Assembly (NCBI GenBank): GCA_001689445.1
Contig: LUJN01000019.1
Location: 1-64,000, forward strand
Length of the DNA stretch: 64,000 bases
Direction: 5' to 3'
DNA from: Bacteroidales bacterium M3
Lineage (GTDB): Bacteria; Bacteroidota; Bacteroidia; Bacteroidales; Muribaculaceae
Of this stretch, positions 17,891 through 24,510 are shown piece by piece (within the stretch, counting starts at the first letter, position 1; each line of letters starts with the position of its first letter). The position numbers were made by a program, and so were the translations under genes. Below the pieces are notes generated by a model that worked only from the letters and a program-made list of their open reading frames with translations, was not told where the DNA came from and did not search any database.

Positions 17891-18262
17891 ATGTACGCTT
17901 TATTTATCGTTCTGACCATCATCGCGTCGCTGTTGCTCATCGGCGTAGTCCTCATCCAGAAGTCAAAGGGTGGCGGTCTGTCATCCTCATTCGCCGGTTC
18001 CAACCAAATTATGGGCGTGCGCCGCACCAACGACTTCATCGAGAAGGCCACATGGACCCTCGCAGCCATCATCTGCATCCTCTCCATCGCCTCAGCCTTC
18101 GTGATGCCCCGCAACCTCGTGCAGCAGACCCGCGTAGAGGCCGCCGCTCCCCAGCAGACCCAGGCCGCCGACTTCAACACTCAGGCCGCTCCCGCCGCCG
18201 AAGCCCCCGCCGCTCCTGCTCCTGCTCCTGCTCCCGCTCCCGCACCTGCTCCCGCCGAATAA
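17891..18262 (+). CDS. secG: Preprotein translocase subunit SecG
   Basis: A 123-residue inner-membrane protein with two transmembrane helices (about 3-22 and 57-75) and the conserved cytoplasmic loop KSKGGGLSSSFAGSN, which defines SecG. It assists SecYE in protein export. The C-terminus is a long Ala/Pro tail (APAPAPA repeated), as in many Bacteroidetes SecG proteins. It is the last gene of the operon; the region after it carries two REP-like elements and a family B module. Confidence 0.95.
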   Translation: MYALFIVLTIIASLLLIGVVLIQKSKGGGLSSSFAGSNQIMGVRRTNDFIEKATWTLAAIICILSIASAFVMPRNLVQQTRVEAAAPQQTQAADFNTQAAPAAEAPAAPAPAPAPAPAPAPAE

Positions 18263-18288
18263 TTCGCAGCAAGATATTCCCTCCTGAT

Positions 18289-18361
18289 GTAGGGACATGC
18301 CTTTGGCATGTGGAATAAGGTATACACCCATCCCATGTAGGGACGCGGCGTGCCGCGTCAG
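18289..18361 (+). repeat. Two REP-like palindromes in direct orientation
   Basis: The first copy (18289-18315) has the ATGCC-TTT-GGCAT core and the second (18337-18361) the CGGC-GT-GCCG core; both start GTAGGGAC. They lie between secG and the family B module, filling most of the 278-base gap to the rRNA methyltransferase gene. Confidence 0.85.
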
Positions 18362-18401
18362 CATACGCCAAGGCAACACATATCCCCGAAACATACCACG
18401 C

Positions 18402-18525
18402 AAATAAGTCGAAGACTTTTATTTACGTTAACCCCACACTAAGCAAAAAGCGAGGAGAATCGTCAGATTCCCTCGCGTTTGCGTTGTGTGGGGACATGCC
18501 TCGAAGAGGCTAACTCCCTATCACC
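18402..18525 (+). repeat. Family B module, copy 1 (long hairpin)
   Basis: Begins AAATAAGTCGAAGACTT (small hairpin AAGTC-GAA-GACTT). A long imperfect hairpin follows: outer arms CCCCACAC (18432-18439) and GTGTGGGG (18486-18493), inner arms AGCGAGG and CCTCGCG. The tail CCTC-GAA-GAGG is a weaker version of the tail of copies 2 and 3. It lies 3' of secG in the same orientation as the gene. Confidence 0.8.
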
Positions 18526-18540
18526 CACCTCCCCCCGCCA

Positions 18541-20199
18541 ATGCCCGCAACACTCCCCCCGCAGTTCCTCGACATGATCTCCGCATATCCGGCGATGGAC
18601 GGCCTCGCCGACGCCTTGCGCGATGAGCCGGAGGTCTCGGTGCGCGTCAACCGCCGCAAAGGCATCGCCGTGCCCGACGGTGCCGACCGCGTGCCGTGGT
18701 GTCGCGACGGATTCTATCTCGACACGCGCCCGCGCTTCACCTTCGACCCCGCCCTACATCAGGGGCTTTACTACGTGCAGGACGCCTCCTCCATGATACT
18801 CTCCGAGGTCGTGCGCCGGCTGAGCCGGGGGATGACCGCTCCGCGCTACCTCGACGCGTGCGCCGCCCCCGGCGGCAAGACCACAGCCGCCATCGACACC
18901 CTCCCCGACGACGCCATTGTCGTAGCCAACGAGTACGTCCGCTCACGCGCCATGACACTCCGCGAAAACATCATCAAGTGGGGCGCGCCCAACGTCATCA
19001 TCTCCACCGGCGACACCGCGCGCCTGTCGCGCCTGCGGGGAGCATTTGACATCATCGCCGCCGATGTCCCCTGTTCCGGCGAGGGTATGATGCGCAAGGA
19101 CGCCGAGGCCATCGCCCAATGGACCCCTGCGCTCGTCGACGAGTGCGCAGCCCGTCAGCGCGAGATTGTCGCCAACCTCTGGCCCGCGTTGCGCCCCGGC
19201 GGCTACCTCGTCTACAGCACCTGCACCTTCAACCGCCGCGAGAACGAGGAGATGGTCGCCCACATGGTCGACACCCTCGGCGCAGAGCCTGTCGACCTTG
19301 ACCTGTGCGCCGACTTCGCCAGTATCGCCCCCGGCATCGACACCCCCTATCCCTGCTGCCGCTTCATGCCCCACCGCCTGCGCGGCGAGGGCCTCTTCCT
19401 CGCCATCCTCCGCAAACCCGACACTACCCCTGGCAACCTCTCCACGCGCGACAACAATCTCATCCCTCACGCAAACGCCCTCTCCCACGACAACACTCTC
19501 AAATGCGACAACAGCCAATCCCGCTATAGCCGCTCTGCACGCGACAACCGCTCGTTCCGAGACAACCAACCCCAACGCGACAGCCGCTCCCCGCGTAAAG
19601 GCAAAAACCGCCCCGACACAGCCGCCGCAAAAGTTCCTGCCGAGCTTACCCGACTCCTCACCCCCACCCTCGACTGGACCTACACCGCCACCCCATCGGC
19701 CATCACCGCATTCCCCGCCCACGGCGCAGACCTCCTCGCCGAGTGCCGCCGCCATCTCGACATCATCCACGCCGGCGTTGAAGTCGCCACCCTCAAAGGC
19801 CGCGACTACATCCCCTCCCACCCCCTCGCCATGACCACCGCCCTCGCTCCGACTTCGATTATAAGACCTATTGGACTTATTCGACCTATTAGCCCTACCC
19901 CCCTAAAAGCCCCTAAAGACCTTAACGACATTAAAGACCTTAAAGCCCCAATCTACCCCACCGTAGAAGTCGACTACCCCACAGCCATCGCCTACCTCCG
20001 CCGCGAGTCCCTCACCCTCCCCGACGCCCCCCGAGGCCTCATCCTCCTCACCTACGGTCACCACCCCCTCGGCTTCGCCAAAAACCTCGGCAACCGCGCC
20101 AACAACCTCTATCCCCCCGAACTTCGCATCCTCTCCACCCACACCCCCGACACTCCCCCTGCCATCCTTCCAAACGACACCCATACCCCACAATCGTAG
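18541..20199 (+). CDS. RsmF/RsmB-type rRNA (cytosine-C5) methyltransferase
   Basis: 552 residues. SAM-binding and catalytic motifs: YVQDASSMIL near 79-88, CAAPGGKT near 104-111, DVPCSGEGMMRKD near 175-187 and YSTCTFNRRENEEM near 220-233; the Cys in PCSG and STCT are the family's two catalytic cysteines. This is the NOL1/NOP2/Sun class that methylates rRNA cytosine. A low-complexity linker (about 300-355, Arg/Asp/Ser-rich) follows, and then a C-terminal RsmF-type domain (RGLILLTYGHHPLGFAKNLGNRANN). That domain is interrupted by about 30 residues (IIRPIGLIRPIS, LKAPKDLNDIKDLKAP) encoded by a family C repeat. Confidence 0.9.
   Translation: MPATLPPQFLDMISAYPAMDGLADALRDEPEVSVRVNRRKGIAVPDGADRVPWCRDGFYLDTRPRFTFDPALHQGLYYVQDASSMILSEVVRRLSRGMTAPRYLDACAAPGGKTTAAIDTLPDDAIVVANEYVRSRAMTLRENIIKWGAPNVIISTGDTARLSRLRGAFDIIAADVPCSGEGMMRKDAEAIAQWTPALVDECAARQREIVANLWPALRPGGYLVYSTCTFNRRENEEMVAHMVDTLGAEPVDLDLCADFASIAPGIDTPYPCCRFMPHRLRGEGLFLAILRKPDTTPGNLSTRDNNLIPHANALSHDNTLKCDNSQSRYSRSARDNRSFRDNQPQRDSRSPRKGKNRPDTAAAKVPAELTRLLTPTLDWTYTATPSAITAFPAHGADLLAECRRHLDIIHAGVEVATLKGRDYIPSHPLAMTTALAPTSIIRPIGLIRPISPTPLKAPKDLNDIKDLKAPIYPTVEVDYPTAIAYLRRESLTLPDAPRGLILLTYGHHPLGFAKNLGNRANNLYPPELRILSTHTPDTPPAILPNDTHTPQS
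19859..19947 (+). repeat. Family C composite repeat inside the rRNA methyltransferase gene
   Basis: First the block ATAAGACCTATTGG, ACTTATTCG, ACCTATTAG; then a C-rich joint; then CCTAAAGAC, CTTAACGAC, ATTAAAGAC, CTTAAAG. The order and orientation are the same as in the intergenic copies at 33266, 33986 and 37350. The frame used avoids the TAG triplets. Confidence 0.85.
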
Positions 20200-20220
20200 G
20201 GACGCAACGTTCCACATGAA
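20196..20220 (+). repeat. REP-like element, degenerate (family A)
   Basis: GTAGGGACGCAACGTTCCACATGAA. The head GTAGGGACG and the TTCCACATGAA-like 3' end agree with other copies; the core is only a short AACGTT palindrome. It lies between the methyltransferase stop and the promoter of the ATPase gene. Confidence 0.6.
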
Positions 20221-20246
20221 AATTTGATTATTCAAATCATAATTAT

Positions 20247-20254
20247 TATATTTG
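20247..20254 (+). promoter_or_regulatory. Promoter -7 box (TATATTTG)
   Basis: A TAnnTTTG match in a very AT-rich stretch, 29 bases before the ATG at 20284. A TTTG that may be the -33 element is at 20222. Confidence 0.65.
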
Positions 20255-20283
20255 CAATAATTACATTTACAATAATCAAGATT

Positions 20284-21423
20284 ATGGATACCGACATTAT
20301 AGCCAACCCCTTTGTCGTGGGAAGGTATGTCTCGCCACAGTATTTCTGCGACCGTGAGCACGAGACCTCACTACTGATCAAGCATATTGACAACGGGCGC
20401 AACGTCGCCCTCATCTCGCCGCGACGAATGGGCAAGACGGGGATTATACGCCACGCTTTCAGCCAAGGAGACTTGAAAGAACGGTATCACCTTATTTTCA
20501 TAGACATATATGCCACCTCGTCGCTGCCCGAACTCACCTACATGCTCGCCAAGGCGGTATACGACGACCTTAAATCAAAACGGCAGGCATGGTTTGAACG
20601 CTTCTCGCAGGTCGTGCGCTCGCTGCGCATGGGATTTAAGATTGATGCCACCAGCGGAGAGCCGACATTTGACATCGGGCTTGGCGACATATCCGCCCCC
20701 GAGGAGACCCTCGACGAGATATTCCGCTATCTTGAGGAGGCCGACCGTCCCTGCGTGGTGGCAATCGACGAGTTCCAGCAGATAGGCAACTATCCCGAAG
20801 AAAACGTCGAGGCTCTGCTGCGCACAAAGATACAGACATGCCGCAACACTCAGTTCATATTTGCCGGTAGCAAACGCCATGTCATGGGCAACATGTTCCT
20901 CTCCTCCTCAAAGCCATTCTATCAGAGCGCGATAATCATGGGACTCGACCCGATACCCGAGGAGCGGTATGTCGAATTTGCAGTGCGGCTGTTCGGCGAG
21001 CGCGGCAAGTCAGTCGACCCCAACGTAGTGTCGCATGTCTACAGTCGGTTTGACGGCTGCACGTGGTTTGTGCAGATGATGATGAACGAGCTGTTTGCCA
21101 TCACCCCCGACAGAGGATATTGCGGACAAGAAGCGGTAGACACGGCTTTCGACAACGTGATACAGTCGCAAGAGGGTGCCTATACGGCGATACTGTCGCG
21201 CCTCTCCCCCCGGCAGAAAGTCATCCTGCAGGCGATAGCACGCGAGGGTGTCGCCTCCGCCATCACCTCAGAGGAGTTCATTGCCCGCTACAGTCTTGGC
21301 TCCGCAAGTTCCGTGCAGGCAGCCGTCAAGCCCTTGCTCAAAAACGACATACTCACCCGCGAGGACGACACCTACCGCGTCTACGACTACTTCTTCCGCG
21401 AGTGGATGGCGACCGTCTATTGA
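20284..21423 (+). CDS. AAA-family ATPase (archaeal-type ATPase, PF01637-like)
   Basis: 379 residues from the ATG at 20284; a longer frame from 20224 would start before the promoter and add an Ile-rich leader. P-loop SPRRMGKTGIIRH near 42-53, Walker B CVVAIDEFQQI near 158-168, sensor segment FAGSKRHVM near 195-203, then a C-terminal winged-helix-like end (YRVYDYFFREWMATVY). The family is abundant in Bacteroidetes and archaea as single genes of unknown role, related to STAND-type switches. No partner gene is adjacent, and it is monocistronic. Confidence 0.82.
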   Translation: MDTDIIANPFVVGRYVSPQYFCDREHETSLLIKHIDNGRNVALISPRRMGKTGIIRHAFSQGDLKERYHLIFIDIYATSSLPELTYMLAKAVYDDLKSKRQAWFERFSQVVRSLRMGFKIDATSGEPTFDIGLGDISAPEETLDEIFRYLEEADRPCVVAIDEFQQIGNYPEENVEALLRTKIQTCRNTQFIFAGSKRHVMGNMFLSSSKPFYQSAIIMGLDPIPEERYVEFAVRLFGERGKSVDPNVVSHVYSRFDGCTWFVQMMMNELFAITPDRGYCGQEAVDTAFDNVIQSQEGAYTAILSRLSPRQKVILQAIAREGVASAITSEEFIARYSLGSASSVQAAVKPLLKNDILTREDDTYRVYDYFFREWMATVY

Positions 21424-21550
21424 TTTTTTCACGGTTTTTGTAATCTTTTTTGCTTAGTTGGGTGTTATATCACTGTCGCGGCTTTCGGGCCGTGGCGACA
21501 AAAGTGTACACAATGAGATTATTTGTCAAACAGTTTTTCAATATCCAACG

Positions 21551-22183
21551 ATGAAAAAAATCTTACTTTTCGTGGCAGTTGCCGCATCTCTCTCCTTTGC
21601 AGCATGCAGCAGCGCAGACAAGGCCGCCAACGAGTCGGCCGACTCTTTCAAGTCAAAAATCGAGAACTGCACCAACCCCGACAGCCTCAAGATATACGTC
21701 GAGCAGGCCAAGGAATATGCCCAGAAGCTCATCAGCGAGGGCAAGGTAGACGAGGCCAAGAAATACCTAAACGACATACAGCCCACCGTGGAGAAGTATG
21801 CTCCCTCGCTCGCCGGCACTCTTTCGACTGTCAAGAACCTTGTTGACAAGGTGCCCGCATCGGCCGAAAGCGCAACCGACGCAGCCACCGACAGCCTCAA
21901 GTCGGCCGCCTCTGACGCCGTCAACGCCGCAGGCGATGCCGTCAATGCAGCCGGCGACGCTGTGAGCGCCAAAGCCAACGAGGTGAAGGATGCCGCCACC
22001 GACAAGGCCAACGAGGTGAAGGATGCCGCCACCGACAAGGCCAACGAGGTGAAGGATGCCGCCGCCGACAAGGCCAACGAGGTGAAGCAGAACGTCAAAG
22101 ATGGTGTTGACAACGCCAAGCAGAAGAGTGCCGACGCCATCCAGAGCGCAGCCGACAAGGCCAAGGAAGCCCTCGGCAAGTAA
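21551..22183 (+). CDS. Lipoprotein with LEA/apolipoprotein-like 11-residue repeats
   Basis: 210 residues from the ATG at 21551. The signal ends in the lipobox FAAC (Cys about 18). After a helical region the protein consists of amphipathic repeats related to KANEVKDAATD, three of them nearly identical, resembling LEA or YtxH-type stress proteins. At the DNA level the unit is 33 bases and repeats in tandem around 21969-22085. It is probably an outer-membrane-anchored helical protein. Role unknown; a desiccation, envelope or colloid function is only an analogy. A family B module starts 11 bases after the stop. Confidence 0.8.
   Translation: MKKILLFVAVAASLSFAACSSADKAANESADSFKSKIENCTNPDSLKIYVEQAKEYAQKLISEGKVDEAKKYLNDIQPTVEKYAPSLAGTLSTVKNLVDKVPASAESATDAATDSLKSAASDAVNAAGDAVNAAGDAVSAKANEVKDAATDKANEVKDAATDKANEVKDAAADKANEVKQNVKDGVDNAKQKSADAIQSAADKAKEALGK
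21969..22090 (+). repeat. 33-nt tandem repeats within the lipoprotein gene
   Basis: The unit starts GCCAACGAGGTGAAGGATGC and ends CGACAAG; there are three close copies and a partial fourth. Because the unit is 11 codons, copy number can change without a frameshift. Confidence 0.9.
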
Positions 22184-22193
22184 CCGACATCAA

Positions 22194-22333
22194 AAATAAG
22201 TCGAAGACTTTAACTTAGGTTAACCCCACACTAAGCAAAAAGCGAGGAAAATCGTCAGATTTCCCCGCTTTTGCGTTGTATGGGGTGCCAGTGCCACGCA
22301 CCGTAGGATTCCTCGGAGAGGATATATCCCTTG
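22194..22333 (+). repeat. Family B module, copy 2
   Basis: Starts AAATAAGTCGAAGACTT and has outer arms CCCCACAC (22224-22231) and GTATGGGG (22278-22285), with inner arms GCGAGGAAAATC and GATTTCCCCGC. The tail is ATTCCTCGGAGAGGATATATCC, shared with copy 3. It lies 11 bases after the lipoprotein stop. The remaining gap to slyD holds a sigma-54-like site and a REP-like palindrome. Confidence 0.85.
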
Positions 22334-22388
22334 CAGCCAATCTTGACACACTGTCATAACATTATTTAGCAGCCGGGGATTGTCACTT

Positions 22389-22403
22389 TGGCACAAGATT
22401 TGT
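22389..22403 (+). promoter_or_regulatory. Candidate sigma-54 promoter upstream of slyD
   Basis: TGGCAC-AAGAT-TTTGT has the -24 GG and a TTG at the -12 position with the correct spacing (consensus TGGCAC-N5-TTGCW; here T instead of C after TTG). It is 124 bases before the slyD ATG, and no TAnnTTTG box was seen between. Confidence 0.4.
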
Positions 22404-22444
22404 TATAGATACATTGGGCAATCGTGACAACACACCCCAAGCCT

Positions 22445-22468
22445 TAGGGTCGCGACCTGTCGCGACCG
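22445..22468 (+). repeat. REP-like palindrome, TCGCGAC core
   Basis: TAGGGTCGCGAC-CT-GTCGCGACC. The same core follows slyD at 23131, so the gene is flanked by two copies in the same orientation. Confidence 0.75.
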
Positions 22469-22526
22469 CGAATAGGACGGCTGCCCTGAAACATGAAATA
22501 TTTAATCACTTAATAAAACTACAGTT

Positions 22527-23111
22527 ATGGAAAAGATTCAACCGGGCAAATACGTGGAACTCGGATACGACCTCTACGAAGTAAGCCCCAACGGCGAGAA
22601 ACTCGTCCACCAGACCGACGAGAAAGATCCCGAAAAGATAATATTCGGCGTGACACGCGGCATGATTATACCCCTCGAAAAGGCCATCGACGGCCTCGCC
22701 GTGGGCGACACGTTTGATGTCACAGTCGAGGCCAAGGAGGCTTTCGGCCCCCGCGACCCCGAGCAGATCGCCGAGCTTGAAAAGGACATCTTCGAGGTAG
22801 ACGGCAAGTTTGACGCCGACGTTATCAAGAAAGGCGCCATCGTGCCCATGATGACCGCCGACGGCTACCGCATCAACGGCGTGGTGCTCGACGTCACCGA
22901 CGACAAGGTGAAGATGGACTTCAACCACCCCCTCGCAGGTAAGGACGTGCGCTTCTCCGGCAAGATTATCACCGTGCGCGACGCCACCCCCGAGGAACTA
23001 CAGCCCCAGCACGGATGCGGCTGCGGATGCCACGACGACGCCTGCGGTGACTCGTGCGGCTGTGACGACCACAGCCACTGCGGCGACAGCTCCTGCGGCT
23101 GCGGCCACTGA
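22527..23111 (+). CDS. slyD: FKBP-type peptidyl-prolyl isomerase, SlyD-like
   Basis: 194 residues. An FKBP domain with a long 'insert-in-flap' region (about 65-130), including IPLEKAIDGLAVGDTFDVTVEAKEAFG-type sequence, and the typical C-terminal NHPLAGKDVRF segment. It folds proline bonds and acts as a metallochaperone in the cytoplasm. The last 35 residues are a metal-binding tail rich in Cys, His and Gly (CGCGCHDDACGDSCGCDDHSHCG), as in nickel-binding SlyD. It stands alone between two TCGCGAC palindromes, with a possible sigma-54 promoter. Confidence 0.92.
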   Translation: MEKIQPGKYVELGYDLYEVSPNGEKLVHQTDEKDPEKIIFGVTRGMIIPLEKAIDGLAVGDTFDVTVEAKEAFGPRDPEQIAELEKDIFEVDGKFDADVIKKGAIVPMMTADGYRINGVVLDVTDDKVKMDFNHPLAGKDVRFSGKIITVRDATPEELQPQHGCGCGCHDDACGDSCGCDDHSHCGDSSCGCGH

Positions 23112-23127
23112 TTCTCCCCAAATCACA

Positions 23128-23161
23128 AAAATAGGGTCGCGACCTGTCGCGACCCTATTTT
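23128..23161 (+). terminator. slyD terminator (REP-like palindrome)
   Basis: A 16-bp stem: AAAATAGGGTCGCGAC (23128-23143), loop CT... then GTCGCGACCCTATTTT (23146-23161), followed by GTTTTG. The perfect arms and flanking A/T tracts fit a bidirectional intrinsic terminator, also serving the convergent TolC gene that ends at 23203. Confidence 0.8.
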
Positions 23162-23202
23162 GTTTTGAGGGTGTTGCAAAACAGCCAAACACCCTCTTTG
23201 TT

Positions 23203-24510
23203 TTACTGCCCTGTCGCCAACTGCGACGTGGCGATAAGATATTCCGTGAGCTTCACCTGATACTCCGCGTATGCCTCAGTGTAGTCGTCGCAGCTCTGAC
23301 GGTGCAGTGCCTCGGCGGCAAGCAGGTCGGTGATGGTCGTTGTGCCCGCGCTGTAGAATACGCGATACAGCCGCAGGTTCTCGGCCGACTGCCCTATCGA
23401 CTCCATGGCGATGGCTGCCTTGCGCTGCGCCGCCGTCAGATCATCCCACGCCTTGCGCATACCTATCTCGATAAGCTCTGCATAGTCGTCAAGCTCTATC
23501 CGTGCGGTCTGCGTCTCGAGTTTACGCCGTTTCATGGCATGTGAGCCGCCCCACCATCCCGAGATAGGGATATTCACCGCCACAAACACCGCCCCATAGC
23601 CATGGTTGGTGTCGAGCGCGTTCTGATAGAAATACCCCGCGCCGGCACCCACCATAGGCAGGTTCTTGCCAAGTTCCATGCGCTGTCGCAGCTTGGCGGC
23701 GTCGAGGTTCTTCTCCAGCAGCTGATACTGCGGGCTTTCGGCTATGCATGTCGACGGCTCACGGTACAGGTCATACGGTATCCCTATCGAGTCGGGAGCC
23801 TCCACAAAGTCGATATCCACCGATGTCGAGTCCGCGCCGATATATTGTGCCAACACCATCCCGCAGAGGGCGATGCCATTGTCGAGGTCCACCTTGTCGG
23901 CGCGTAGCTGGTTGAGCCTAAGCCGGGCTTCCAGCAGGTCATTGGCGGTTATCAGCCCCGCGTCGAGGGCCGCCTGCACGTCATGGCACAGCGAGTCCAC
24001 CGCCGTCATGGCGGCGTCAAGCGTGCGACGCTTGGCCCTGAGTGCGGCAATCTGCCAGTAATACTTGTCGACCGTCAGCACCACGTCGTCGGCGGTCTGA
24101 CGCCGTTGCAGCTCGCTTACCGCCACGCCTATCTCGGCCAGTTTGTTGCCGTTGACAATCTGGCCGCCCATAAACACGGGCTGAACGGCCGTCACCCCGC
24201 CGTTGACCGACTTGTCAAAAAACGACACCGTGAGGAAGTCGAGCACGCCAAACTGTATCACACCCTTGTTTGACTTGAAGGCAAACCCCGTGGCGTTTAT
24301 CTGCGGGAAATACTTGGTGAACGCCTCCTTGCGTGTCTGCTCGGCCATGCCGACGGCATTGCGCGCCGTGCGTATCTTGACATTGTTTTCAAGTGCCATA
24401 CGCCGGCACTCTTCAAGCGACATCGGGGCCGTCTGCGCCGACATCGACGACACGAGCGACGATATTATGGCAACGATTGCCACTGCCATATGACGATATG
24501 CTGTTTTCAT
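23203..24510 (-). CDS. TolC-family outer-membrane efflux protein
   Basis: 435 residues from the ATG at 24510, with a Sec signal (ending SSMSAQTA). Two long coiled-coil repeats are typical of outer-membrane efflux proteins: MSLEECRRMALENNVKI begins the first, with later matching helices (LLEARLRLNQLRAD, LLAAEALHRQSCDDYTEA). It forms the exit duct of a tripartite pump. Its ATG overlaps the stop of the RND gene by four bases (ATGA). Third gene of the adaptor-RND-TolC operon. The substrate is not predictable. A longer frame to 24642 is only overlap with the RND gene. Confidence 0.92.
   Translation of the reverse strand: MKTAYRHMAVAIVAIISSLVSSMSAQTAPMSLEECRRMALENNVKIRTARNAVGMAEQTRKEAFTKYFPQINATGFAFKSNKGVIQFGVLDFLTVSFFDKSVNGGVTAVQPVFMGGQIVNGNKLAEIGVAVSELQRRQTADDVVLTVDKYYWQIAALRAKRRTLDAAMTAVDSLCHDVQAALDAGLITANDLLEARLRLNQLRADKVDLDNGIALCGMVLAQYIGADSTSVDIDFVEAPDSIGIPYDLYREPSTCIAESPQYQLLEKNLDAAKLRQRMELGKNLPMVGAGAGYFYQNALDTNHGYGAVFVAVNIPISGWWGGSHAMKRRKLETQTARIELDDYAELIEIGMRKAWDDLTAAQRKAAIAMESIGQSAENLRLYRVFYSAGTTTITDLLAAEALHRQSCDDYTEAYAEYQVKLTEYLIATSQLATGQ

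Noticed and set aside
21969..22090. Regular 33-nt repeats that look like a small CRISPR array
   Set aside because: The repeats are contiguous with no spacers, lie in an open reading frame and code 11-residue helical repeats.
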